From Pithys albifrons albifrons (Eukaryota; Chordata; Aves; Passeriformes; Thamnophilidae): 64,000 bases of DNA. This document shows positions 22,696-52,911 of this stretch, one piece after another. Made by a program: the position numbers and the translations under genes. Numbering within the stretch: position 1 is the stretch's first letter; every line of letters starts with the position of its first letter. The stretch is from contig NC_092485.1 in NCBI RefSeq assembly GCF_047495875.1, positions 6,396,890 through 6,460,889 on the forward strand. The letters are read 5' to 3'. The notes beneath the pieces are model-generated. The model made no database searches. It saw only the letters and a program-made list of their open reading frames with translations, and had not been told where the DNA came from.

Positions 22696-25600
22696 ATGCC
22701 CAAGTGAGCGCGGGGGGCCCGGCGGGACCGGGCGGGAGTGGGGCTGTGTGTGGGTCTGGGGGGTGTGGGGGTCTGGGGTGTGGGAGGGGATGTGGGGGTC
22801 TGAGGTGTGTGGGGGTGTGTGTGGGGGTGTGTGTGGGTCTGTGCTGTCCCGGGCGCTGCCGGGGGTGTCCCAGTGGGACTCTCAGGCACTTTCAGTCACG
22901 ACTTCTCCGTGTGCAGGTTCTACTGCGATTACTGCGACACGTACCTCACCCACGACTCGGTGAGTGCCGGCGCCGCTCCGGGGGATTGCTCCGGTCCCTC
23001 TGCGCGGTCGGGAACGTTGGGATGAACCTCCCTGGGCTCGGGGTGTCCCGTGCCCTGAGCGCCATCGCTCCCTGCCCTCTGCTTCCCCCCGGCAGGGAGG
23101 CCGTGCCCCTCCCCGGCGGGCGGGGGCGCTCCTGCTGCCCACGGGGCTCACAGGAGTGGGCAGGGCAGGCTCGGGGTTAACGCTGGTCGTTCATACGTGA
23201 AAGTTTTCCCCATCTCACACCCTCTGACGTGCTTTGTGTTGCTGAATGATGCCTGTGTAAAGTCATGCCAAGTCATCCCTGGGTCTCCCTGACCTTTCCC
23301 AGCCCTCTGTGAGGAAAACCCACTGCAGTGGCCGAAAGCACAAGGAGAATGTGAAGGACTATTACCAAAAATGGATGGAGGAGCAAGCCCAGAGCCTGAT
23401 TGACAAAACAAGTAAGGCCAATCCTTCTGTGACTTTGCTGCTCCCACTGCCCTCCCCTCTACCTGCTCTTCCTGCTTCCACCTTGACTCTTCACTTCCCT
23501 GGGGAGTCACGAGAGAAAACTTCACTTGGAGTCTGAATCTTGAGCTCCTCAGAGCGGGCACTGCCCCTGGAGCCCGAGGGCTCTGCCCACCCCACGGGAG
23601 CTGAGGGTCCCTGCAGGGGCTGTGCCCACCCCACGGGAGCTGAGGGTCCGTGCAGGGGCTGTGCCCACCCCACGGGAGCTGAGGGTCCCTGCAGGGGCTC
23701 TGCCCACCCCACGGGAGCTGAGGGTCCCTGCAGGGGCTGTGCCCACCCCACGGGAGCTGAGGGTCCCTGCAGGGGCTGTGCCCACCCCACGGGAGCTGAG
23801 GGTCCCTGCAGGGGCTGTGCCCACCCCACGGGAGCTGAGGGTCCCTGCAGGGGCTCTGCCCACCCCACGGGAGCTGAGGGTCCCTGCAGGGGCTGTGCCC
23901 ACCCCACGGGAGCTGAGGGTCCCTGCAGGGGCTGTGCCCACCCCACGGGAGCTGAGGGTCCCTGCAGGGGCTGTGCCCACCCCACGGGAGCTGAGGGTCC
24001 CTGCAGGGGCTCTGCCCACCCCACGGGAGCTGAGGGTCCCTGCAGGGGCTGTGCCCACCCCACGGGAGCTGAGGGTCCCTGCAGGGGCTGTGCCTGTGCA
24101 GGGCTCTGGGGGCCAGCGCTGTCAGCGTGGCTGGGGATGTCCCACAGGGTCACAGAGCACCCTGTGCTTCCTGGCAGTGACACCTTTATGTTAAGAGCAT
24201 GAATAAGAATTCCAAAAGGTGGGAAAACAGACACTGAAATGTCTGGATTGTTGTGTGTTTGACACCCTGGGGTTGCCTGCCCTCAGTTCCTTGCTCTTAA
24301 AGGCTTGACTGAAGCACGAAGTGTGTCCTCTGTGTGTTCCTGGGGCCCTTTGCCTCAGAGAAATGGTTCTTTTCTCTGTGAAAATAACAGAGCCACCAGA
24401 TGAGCTTTGTGCCAGCTTTCCATGGATCACAGGGTGCCTCCAGTTGGAAAAGCCCCTAAGGATCCCTGACCCCACTCCCAGATCCATGCAGGGTTGCCTG
24501 AGGCTGAGCCCTGTGACCAGGAGCACCATCCAGGTGTTTCCTGAGCTCTGGCAGGCTCGGGGCCGCGCCCACTGCCCTGGGCAGAGTTCTGGGGCCTGAC
24601 CACCCTCTGGGGGAAGAGCCTTTTCCTAAAACTTCCAGCCTGGGCTTCTCCTGACACATCCTTGTTCTGTTCCCTTTTGCCTGTTTTCCTAGCGATGCTT
24701 CCCCTTTTCCCACCTTTTGCCTTCCCTGTCCTGGGCCCCAGCCCTGCTCCCCATCTCCCAGCCCCTCACCCGTTGCCATTCCAGCTCAGCATGGCCGGTG
24801 GAGCGCTGCGGATCCCGCCTCGTGTTTTCCCTGATTTTCTGTGCCAGCCACGGCCCTGCTGGGTGTGTGGCAGCCACCCAGGAGCTCTCTGCTCGCAGCT
24901 GTCACCATAACTGTCTCCAGGAGTGCGGGAGCTCCTGCCCTGCAGGGGCGTGTCCGGAGTCGGGACGGCCGCGTGGCGCGACGCTCGTTCTCGGCGGGGC
25001 ATGACACGGACGAGTCCCCGGGCGCTTCCTCGGCCTTGTAACTGGTCTCTTTTTCCTGGGATTCTTTCTTTCCTTTTTTTTTTCTTTTCCCCCCCAATGT
25101 AGCGGCTGCATTCCAGCAAGGGAAAATCCCACCGACGCCGTTCTCGGCACCCCCTCCGGCCGGAGCCATGATCCCACCTCCTCCCAGCATCCGTAAGTCT
25201 GCCCTGGCGCTGCCGGCCGGGGCCACGCTCCTCCTGAGCTCTGCTGCACGTGGGGGCCTCAGCTGGGAACGGGACTATTCTGAGCTGGGAGGGGCCCACA
25301 GGGGTCATCGAGTCCAACTCTTCAGTCAGTGGCCCACACAGGGGATTGAACCCCTGACCTTGGCATTGTTACAGCCAAGTTTTAACCAACCGGGCTAAGT
25401 CCTTTTAGCTCGAAACCAACCCAAGGCACTGTGACCTTGTACTTGAGGGAGTTGTGTGTGAGGGCAGTTCAGCAGCACCCCAGTCCCTGGTGTGTCTGGT
25501 GTCAGGGATGCTGCAGCTCTCAGTGAGAGCCCCTCCATCCATGGGGGCTCCTGTGCAGGTGGCTCCATCAGAGCGGCCAGCACGGTGGGTGGGCTTGGGG

Positions 25601-27351
25601 TGGTTTCTTTTAAATAAAATAATTGTCAGAACCTTTTGCACTTTGAGCTGGCAAAGGGCCCAGAGCCCTCCCAGCCCTGAGTCCTGCTGTGGGGAGTGGC
25701 TGGGTGTTCACAGCTGGAGTTGGCAGCCAGCACATTCCTCATCCGGGCCCCACTTGGCACCCGGGATCGGGGCTGGGTGGACAGAGGCAGGTGCAGATCC
25801 CCAGGGCATTGGTTACTGCCACGTGCTGTGAGGATGAGCAGCTGCACTGCCTGGGGTGGTGGCAGTGCCTGTGTGTAACTGTCTGTGTGTCCAGCTGGGC
25901 CCCCCCGGCCCGGGATGATGCCAGCCCCACACATGGGGGGGCCCCCGATGATGCCAATGATGGGCCCTCCTCCCCCGGGAATGATGCCAGTCGGACCTGG
26001 TGAGTCTGGGCTGGGGGCACTGTCTGGTGTGGGTGGTGTGTCCTGTCCTGCTGCTGTCTGAGCTGGGGGAGCTCAGCACTGGGCAGCAGGGCTGGGCTGG
26101 GCTGGGCAGGGCTGGGCAGGGCTGGGCTGGGCTGGGCTGGGCAAGGCTGGGGGCACTGTCTGGTGTGGGTGGTGTGTCCTGTCCTGGCTGGGCAGGGCTG
26201 GGCTGGGCTGGGCAGGGCTGGGCTGGGCTGGGGGCACTCTGGCCACACTGTGTCACTGTTACCCCTGCACAGGGGGACATGCAACAGTCTTATAGCCACT
26301 CATTAGAGCCCCTTTACTCCTTGCTGAGAGTTATCAGCCCCCCCTGCACAGTTGCAATTATGGCTCTGGCAAATTGTATTTATGCTGCTCTAAGCAGTAA
26401 TTTTTTAGGAATTTGGTGTCTGCAGCATTCAGGTTTTGCATAAGGGGCACGATTCTGCACTAAATGAATTTCACTGTTTAAAATGTCTCAACATAACATG
26501 TTCCAGAGAAGTAATGGGCTGCAAAAGTGTTTTTTCAGAACTGTAAAGGCAAACTAAAATGTCTGATCCATTGCACTCCTGAGCTTCCTGGCATTTGAAG
26601 AATTCTCAGGGGATGTCTTAGTGGAGCATTTCCCAGAACAGCTCTACACGAACACACACGTGCACTCAGAGTAGTGAAGTGTCTTTGCAATTATTGTCTT
26701 GTGGTAGAAAATGTTCCTTAAGTGTTTTTAAAGGCACAGGTGCACAATCTGCCACAATCAGCAGCCTGGTGAAAAATGGCAAAATAGGATGGAAATGATT
26801 ATTTCAGGGCTGTGCAGCAGTCCCTGCTTTTCCCAGGATGTGCTGCTGCCCGGCTGGGAGAGGTGCCCAGTGCTTGTCTGGGAGCTCACGGGAGGGTTTT
26901 GCAGCACTCTTCTCCAAACCACCTCTCCAGATCAGTAATTAAGCTCATGTCTCTTGAATGACTGGAATAATTTGTCAGTGGGTATTGCCAGAGGGGCTGT
27001 ATAACCCAGGGGGTTGGTTCCTCCTCTGCTGATGGCTGAGCTCCTCCAGGGAATGGAATCCACCTTGGCAGCTTCCAAGCCAGGTTGGACGGGGCTTGGA
27101 GCAACCTGGTAGAGTGGAAGGAGATCTTCCAGGTCCCTTCCAGCACAAACCATTCTGTGTTCTATCGTGGCTGGGCAGTTGCTGCTCCCAAGAGCTGTTC
27201 TCTCATGTCCTGTCTTTCCCCGGCAGCCCCTGGGATGAGGCCACCCATGGGAGGGCACATGCCCATGATGCCAGGGCCGCCGATGATGAGACCCCCCTCC
27301 AGACCCATGATGGTGCCAACCAGGCCGGGAATGACCCGTCCAGACAGATAA
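22696..27351 (+). CDS. SNRPC: SNRPC: U1 small nuclear ribonucleoprotein C
   Basis: Six coding exons: 22696-22703, 22917-22959, 23303-23411, 25103-25192, 25895-25999 and 27227-27351. All junctions are GT/AG and in frame, giving 480 bases and 159 residues, the length of the human protein. Exon 1 encodes only MP plus two bases of the Lys codon. The U1-C zinc finger is intact, with Cys6, Cys9, His24 and His30 in [14 protein letters not shown] and KTHCSGRKH, followed by the helix [15 protein letters not shown]. The C-terminal half is Pro/Met/Gly-rich ([19 protein letters not shown]), ending [10 protein letters not shown]. The protein sits in the U1 snRNP in the nucleus and stabilises pairing of U1 snRNA with 5' splice sites. 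It is divergent from ILRUN and only about 500 bases ahead of UHRF1BP1. Confidence 0.98.
22738..22850. repeat. GT/GGG-rich simple sequence in SNRPC intron 1
   Basis: Irregular runs of [23 protein letters not shown] sequence fill most of the 213-base first intron. The G-runs lie within 150 bases of the 5' splice site. Confidence 0.7.
23580..24090. repeat. 39-bp minisatellite with four-unit higher order, SNRPC intron 3
   Basis: Thirteen near-perfect copies of a 39-base unit containing CCCACCCCACGGGAGCTGAG and GGTCCCTGCAGGGGCT. A marker base makes the unit junction read CTCTGCCC or CTGTGCCC. The CTC form occurs at units 1, 4, 8 and 12, so the last copies follow a 4-unit (156-base) period. Because 39 is a multiple of three, frames stay open, but nothing suggests translation. 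Confidence 0.95.
25272..25402 (-). mobile_element. tRNA-Ile-headed SINE with CR1-like tail (TguSINE1-like)
   Basis: Read on the minus strand, it begins TTAGCCCGGTTGGTTAAAAC, continues through an anticodon-arm-like segment and GCCAAGGTCAGGGGTTCAAT, and ends its tRNA part with TGTGGGCCA. This follows tRNA-Ile through its D, anticodon and T arms, with a good B box at 25343-25352. A CR1-style 3' tail follows (GACTCGATGACCCCTGTGGG, then CCCAGCTCAGAAT). The A box and acceptor stem are decayed, so this is a dead retroposon in SNRPC intron 4 and not a tRNA gene. Such tRNA-Ile/CR1 chimeras are known from songbirds. Confidence 0.8.
26008..26235. repeat. GGGCT pentamer array with a duplicated flank, SNRPC intron 5
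   Basis: Two runs of GGGCTGGGCTGGGCAGGGCT-like sequence (26090-26150 and about 26185-26232) are separated by a second copy of a roughly 40-base block (GGGGGCACTGTCTGGTGTGG onward) that also occurs at 26011-26050. The block and the array therefore appear to have duplicated together. Confidence 0.8.
27071..27168 (+). mobile_element. CR1 LINE 3'-end fragment
   Basis: The plus strand matches the familiar end of avian CR1 elements: AGCCAGGTTGGACGGGGCTT, GGAGCAACCTGGTAGAGTGG, AGGTCCCTTCCAGCACAAAC and CATTCTGTGTTCTATCG. Only about 100 bases remain, so it is a 5'-truncated, inactive copy. It lies about 60 bases before the last SNRPC exon. Confidence 0.85.
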
Positions 27352-27540
27352 AGGTGGAAACGGAGCTGCCTGTTCGTATTAGGATGCTCCGTGTGGCCAA
27401 TCCCATAGACCTGTGTCCCTGGGGTTAGTCCTGGCTGTGTGCGGGGACTCCGGGCACGCCCTGCACTGACTGTGCGGCGGCCTCGGCCTCTCGGGGCGTT
27501 CCTTTCACACGTTTTATTTTACCCCCTATCGAGTCATAAT

Positions 27541-27546
27541 AATAAA
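27541..27546 (+). promoter_or_regulatory. SNRPC: SNRPC poly(A) signal (AATAAA)
   Basis: AATAAA lies 190 bases after the SNRPC stop codon and is the first canonical signal there. GT-rich sequence follows. This gives a 3' UTR of about 210 bases and leaves about 500 bases before the UHRF1BP1 start codon. Confidence 0.85.
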
Positions 27547-27737
27547 ACGTCGATGTTTCCATACGGACCGCGTGGCCTGTGCTGGACTCTGTGCCGGGGC
27601 AGAGAACGGGGGGCAACGCCGGGCTGGGAGGGGGCTCGGGGGGGTCCTGGGGCTCCTGGAGCGGGTGCTGGAGCCACGGGGCGTTTGGGGCTCCCGGGGC
27701 CGCGGCCCCCGAGTGCGGCTGAGGCTGCGGTGCGGGG

Positions 27738-28047
27738 TGGGCGGTGCGGGGAAGGGGCGGTGCGGGGAAGGGGCTGGGCTGGAAGGGGCTGGGCTGGAAG
27801 GGGCTGGGCTGGAAGGGGCTGGGCTGGAAGGGGCGGTGCGGGGAAGGGGCTGGGCTGGAAGGGGCGGTGCGGGGAAGGGGCTGGGCTGGAAGGGGCGGTG
27901 CGGGGAAGGGGCTGGGCTGGAAGGGGCGGGCGGTGCCGAAGGGGCTGGGCTGGAAGGGGCGGTGCGGGGAAGGGGCGGTGCGGGGAAGGGGCGGGCAGTG
28001 CCGAAGGGGCGGTGCGGGGAAGGGGCTGGGCTGGAAGGGGCGGTGCG
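27738..28047. repeat. UHRF1BP1: GC-box minisatellite forming the UHRF1BP1 promoter/5' region
   Basis: Two modules alternate here: GGGGCTGGGCTGGAA and GGGGCGGTGCGGGGAA, with two GGGGCGGGC variants. The GGGGCGG modules are Sp1/KLF-type GC boxes, at least eight in 300 bases. The array ends about 45 bases before the UHRF1BP1 start codon, so it probably spans the core promoter and part of the leader. No TATA box is seen. Confidence 0.85.
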
Positions 28048-28090
28048 CGATGGGGTCTCGCCGCCCGCGGGCCTGACCCGCCGGCCCGGC

Positions 28091-48208
<20,118 letters not shown>

Positions 48209-49199
48209 CAGTGCTGGCACTGCCAGAGTGGGGACCAGCACCAGCAGGACAGGTTTGGTCCTATTGCTGCCAAACGGGTCTGACTCCCAGGAAATGGAAC
48301 CGGCTGGGACTGCAGAGGACTCAGGAGAGGGAGGGAGGGAGGCCTGGCTGAGCCAAACAGGGAAGGGATGAGAAGTTTTCTTTGCTCTGTTGTGGCAGTG
48401 CTGCACTGAGCCCGGGCACTGCTCAGCCTATGAACACAAGGTCAGATGGTGGGGGGACACCCCATGTTTCCTCACCATTTCAGCCTTCACCTTTCATGGG
48501 GAGACCTAGAGGTGGGTGGTCCGTGTTGGGCTTTCTGCTTCTTTCGCCCTTCCTTGTTGTGTTCTTGCCCAGGTCTGCTCACCAAGGGTCACAGCAGGAG
48601 GAGGGTGGTCACCTTCAGGACCTGGGCAGTGACAGGATGGGGTGGCAGAGGGCTCAGGGCTCTGCTGGGAGAGAGCTCTGCTGTCACCTGGAACCAGGGA
48701 CAGGGTGTGTGTAAAGGATTCCTCCCTGTGGAGTGAGGGGATACAGCTCACTATTTCCTCAAGAACAGGGTCAGGATAGGGAAGAAATCCCTCCAGATTT
48801 CTTTTTCTACCAGTGATTCCTTGTGTGGAGACAGTGTGTTAGACTTAGTCCAGTTCATTCTCACTTAATCCCACAACATTTGCCTTTATCAATGCAGAAA
48901 AACAAAGGATTAATTCCTTGCAAGGCACTGTTTAAACTTGCTTTAAGTTTACTATCAAAGAACAGGGGTGAAGGAAGTTGGTTCAGTCTCAGAATGAGAT
49001 GACCTGTGGTAGTTTTAGGGATGCACGTGGTCCTCAAAGCTTTGTGTGCTGGAATTGCAGTGGGGAGAGGAGCAGTGAGCCCCGAGGGAGGAGCCCTGAG
49101 GGGTTTGTGAGTACTGAGCTGCTGCCTGGGGCTGTCCTTCAGCGGGGCTGTGGGGCTGTGTGGCCCAGGGGCTGCTGCCAGGGCTGTGCCTGAGAGCAA

Positions 49200-49612
49200 A
49201 GTGCACTGTACTGGGTGTCAGTGGGCACTGCCCTGCCCTCCCCAGCACTGTACTGGGTGTTACTGGGCAGCCCTGCCCTCCCCAGCCCTGTACTGGGTGT
49301 TACTGGGCAGCCCTGCCCTCCCCAGCCCAGCACTGGGTGTCAGTGGGCACTGCCCTGCCCTCCCCTCCCCAGCACTGGGTGTTACTGGGCAGCTCTGCCC
49401 TCCCCAGCCCTGTACTGGGTGTTACTGGGCAGCCCTGCCCTCCCCAGCCCTGTACTGGGTGTTACTGGGCAGCCCTGCCCTCCCCAGCCCTGTACTGGGT
49501 GTTACTGGGCAGCCCTGCCCTCCCCAGCCCTGTACTGGGTGTTACTGGGCAGCCCTGCCCTCCCCAGCCCTGTACTGGGTGTTACTGGGCAGCCCTGCCC
49601 TCCCCAGCCCCG
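49200..49612. repeat. 40-bp minisatellite, probable UHRF1BP1 3' UTR
   Basis: About ten copies of a 40-base unit made of TGTACTGGGTGTTACTGGGC followed by AGCCCTGCCCTCCCCAGCCC. Copies from 49411 to 49611 are spaced exactly 40 bases and almost perfect; the earlier ones are divergent, with CAGTGGGCACTGCCC variants and lost CTGTA. Confidence 0.95.
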
Positions 49613-50800
49613 TCCATGCCCAGGATGCAGCAGGAAGGCAGTGCCGACAGGTCAGGCCCCTCTCAGTGACGTGCTGTGAGCAGCACCCAGAGCAGGACAG
49701 GAGGTGAGGAAGCCTCTCCAGATCCAGGGGCTGGTGGAGCAGCTCCCTCTGAGCACCCCTGGGAACTGCCCAGAGCCCACGAGAAGTTGGACTTTGCTTT
49801 GCCAAACCTTTGTGCTGCTCCCTCTTTCCCTGGGGAGCAGGAGCTCCGGGACTGCTTGCCTGAGGGGGAATGCAATGATTGCTGTTTTTTCTTTACTAGT
49901 TGCTTCAAAATGGGAGGTTTCCAATTTTCATGACATTTTGTTTGGGTAGGGGAACAAGTGGGGTGCAGTATTGGTCACGTCGGGGTCACCCTTTAGTGGG
50001 GTAATGTAGATTGTCTTAGCAGTGGTCAAGGAGGCAGAGACAGCTCAGGCTGCCCTGGGATCACAAGGCTCACCCCAAACAAAGGACTTGATTTGGAGTA
50101 ACACCTTCACTTTTATCTACTCCTGTGTCCAACATGCCAGCACACTGTTGGCCAGCAGTTCACCTCACATACATGGGCAGATTCTACTGGTTACAAGGCA
50201 CCCACATTCCACAGGTGCCTCTCTGGTCCCTAAGGATGCATCATCAGTCACCTCAGACCTGGAGAGATCCACACTCACACTGTCATCCCCACAGTGCAGA
50301 GGGTTTGCTGAGCCTTGGTGCTCACCTGCAGGGTCCCACAGTTCCTCCCACACGTGCAGGCTGAGCACAGCTGGGGCCAAGTTGTTTACAACAAATGTCT
50401 TGCTCCAGCAACTTAAGGCAATGGGTTTTGTTGAAGAATTCAAGCATTTCCTTTGTTCTGAAGTCCCAGTGAAAAGGACCATAACCCAAACCCCACATGC
50501 CTGGGAGGACAAAACCTCCAGGATCCCTATGGATCACAAGTAGCAAAGTTTACTTTGTGGAGCCTCTTCTTTAAGGACTCTTCCTCAGTTCCTGGGAGAG
50601 CCCATGGAATCCTGCCCACCACAGGTGCTGTGGGAGAGGCTGTGGCTCAGCACCTCCCAGGGGCAGGAGCAGCTCCCAGGGCCTGGGGACAAGGGGGAAT
50701 GTGCAAGTCTAAACTTGAATTTGAGTTTTAGGGAGTATTGGAACTTTGCTGCAGTTTGTTTTAACTGATGCATTTATTGGTTCTATGAACCAGGAGCAAA

Positions 50801-50806
50801 ATTAAA
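50801..50806 (+). promoter_or_regulatory. UHRF1BP1: Candidate UHRF1BP1 poly(A) signal (ATTAAA)
   Basis: ATTAAA in an AT-rich patch is the first poly(A)-type hexamer I find on the plus strand after the UHRF1BP1 stop. It lies about 270 bases before the opposing TAF11 signal. Confidence 0.5.
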
Positions 50807-51073
50807 CTCATTAACCTCCTGCCAGGTTCAGGCCTCTTTTACTGCCCTCTCCTTCCCCTCCCTTCCCAGCTGTGCTGTTTCCTGGACAGCTCCACAACAC
50901 TGGCTTTGGAAGCACAGTGAGCCTTGGCTTCAGAGGCCCCAGGTCCCAGCACGTGTGCCCAGGGAGCTCCAGGCCAGGAGCAGCTCCAGGAGCCCCTGGG
51001 GGTGGGCTGGGGTCCTGCACTGCCCCGACCCCAGCACGGCAAGTCCCAGCCAGGCTACGAGCACAGCACCACC

Positions 51074-51079
51074 TTTAAT
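51074..51079 (-). promoter_or_regulatory. TAF11: Candidate TAF11 poly(A) signal (ATTAAA)
   Basis: The minus strand reads ATTAAA 240 bases past the TAF11 stop codon. A canonical AATAAA on the same strand at 50773-50778 is an alternative and would make the TAF11 and UHRF1BP1 3' UTRs overlap. Confidence 0.55.
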
Positions 51080-51318
51080 GTACAAGGAAGCCACATCTGG
51101 GCCAGCAGGAAGTGCAGCCCTGGGGGTGAGTCCTCTGCAGGCCGGGGATGTGCCTGTCCCTGCCGTGCTGAGGCAGAGGAGCCCCAGCCCCAGGGCGGGA
51201 GCAGCTGCTGGCCCTGCCCAGCAGGGTCCTGGTCCCCAGGGCTGCACCGTGGGAGCAGTGACTGAGCCCGTCTGCAGGGGCCCTGGGCTGTCCCCCAGGA
51301 GCTCCTGCCCCTCTCTGC

Positions 51319-52911
51319 TCAGTGGAAGATGATCTTCTTGTACTTGGAGTTGGGGATCTGCCCCCGGGCCTTGAGCCTCCGCACGGCCTCGCGCATGTGC
51401 TTGGGCTGCAGGGGGGGCAGCTCCCCCCACTTCTCACACACGTCCAGGGCTGGGCAGGAGACAGGGGGGTCAGGGGGACACCTGGGCCTGCCCACCCCCC
51501 TCCTGCCACCTCAGCTGCAGGGGGGAGGGCAGCAGGGACTGGCTGTGGTTGGGGTTTATGAGCCCTGCTGTGCCAGGGCCCAGGAATGACCTGGCCCGTG
51601 ACAGGAGCCCCAGGACGGAGCAGGACCAGCAGTCCCCGAGCCCCGGGGCCAGTGTGGATGTGCTGGATCGGGTCACCCAGGAACTGGTGAGCTTAAACCC
51701 CCTGGGCTGTGCTCAGAGGGGCTGCTCTGCCCCTGCTCCCTGGGCCAGGCCCCGAGGCTGCAGGACCCCCAGCCCAGGGCAGGTTTGGGGCTGCAGGACC
51801 CCCTCTGTTCCCAGCAGCACTAACGAGATGCCCGTTCTGCAGCTGCCCCCGGGCCAAGGGGCAGAGCCCGAGCCCTGGGTGCTCCTCCGGGGGCACTGCT
51901 GGGACAAAGGGGCTGGCAGCACACCCAGCCCTGGCCCGTGCCCACTGCTGGGGGCAGTGATGTCCCCCTGTCCCTGTCACAGCAGCTGCCACTCACCTTC
52001 CTCCACCACCTCCCCAACAAAGACCTTGGAGATGCCAGACATGGCAATGACGACGTTCTGGGACACGGAGGTGCCGGTGATGGACTGGATGAGCTGCAGG
52101 GACAGGGATGGGCAGGGAGGGGCAGGACACGGAGCCGGGCAGCGCCCCCAGCCCCGCGGGGGGTCTGGGCTGCCCTGGGGGCTCTGCCCTGCGATCCCCT
52201 GGGCTCGGCTGTCCCGGCAGCCCCGAGCCCACCCCGCCCCTCGTACCCGTTTGATGGCGGCCTTGGGGAAGGCAGAGCGCCGGTACATCTCGTACCGGTT
52301 CAGCTGCTCCTCGGAGAAGGACGAGACCAGAATCCTGAGGGGGGAGAACGATCGTTCGCAGCAAAACCAAAGGTTTCTTCAGGCCGCTGCACCCGCCGTG
52401 CAAAGAGCCCCCAGCCGGGGCCGCAGCTGCGGCAGCGGGAACCGGGGCCAGGCTCCCGCACGGTGCGCAGGGGCGGGGCCCGGGCACTCACTGCATCTTC
52501 TGGATCTCGTCCTCATCCACTTTCTGCTTCTTCTCCTTCCGCTCCTTCAGCTCCAGCTTCACCTTCCTGGCCGCCCCCGGCTGCAGCCCGGGCTCGTCCC
52601 CGTCCGCCGCCTCGCCCTCCGCGCTCCGGCCCTGCGCGACAGCAGCGCTGGCTCTGCGGCCGCCCGGCCCCGGCCACGGCCCCGGCCCCGGCCCCGGCCC
52701 CGGCCCCGCTCCCGCCCGGCCCGACCCTCACCTCCCCGTCCGCCACGTCCGCCCTGAGCTCGCCGCCCCCGCCGGGCTCGCCCTCCCCCGTCCCCTCGGC
52801 GGCCGGCGAGTCCTCCGAGGCCGCTGCGCGCTCTGCGGGGCCGGGCGGGGCCGGGACCGGCGGCTCCGAGGCCGCGGCGGCTCCGAGCCCGTCCCGGGCC
52901 GGGTCCGCCAT
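51319..52911 (-). CDS. TAF11: TAF11: TFIID subunit 11, histone-fold protein
   Basis: Five coding exons on the minus strand: 52911-52732, 52631-52492, 52334-52247, 52093-51997 and 51449-51319. All are GT/AG and in frame: 636 bases, 211 residues, the length of the human protein. Residues 1-60 ([20 protein letters not shown]) are Ala/Pro/Gly/Glu-rich and disordered; a Lys-rich linker follows ([20 protein letters not shown]). The conserved C-terminal half has the histone fold: [60 protein letters not shown] and [20 protein letters not shown], ending [11 protein letters not shown]11 pairs with TAF13 in TFIID and works in RNA polymerase II initiation in the nucleus. It shares a promoter with ANKS1A and is tail-to-tail with UHRF1BP1. 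Introns are short (100-550 bases). Confidence 0.98.

Larger units (their letters stand above)
48209..50820 (+). other. UHRF1BP1: Probable 3' UTR of UHRF1BP1
   Basis: After the stop codon at 48206-48208 I find no AATAAA on the plus strand up to about 50820, but an ATTAAA at 50801-50806. A UTR of about 2.6 kb is therefore inferred. It contains the 40-bp minisatellite at 49200-49612. No other gene is recognised here. Confidence 0.6.

Noticed and set aside
25320..25402. Functional tRNA-Ile gene on the minus strand
   Set aside because: The acceptor stem does not pair, the A box is degraded and a CR1-like tail continues directly, so it is a SINE copy.
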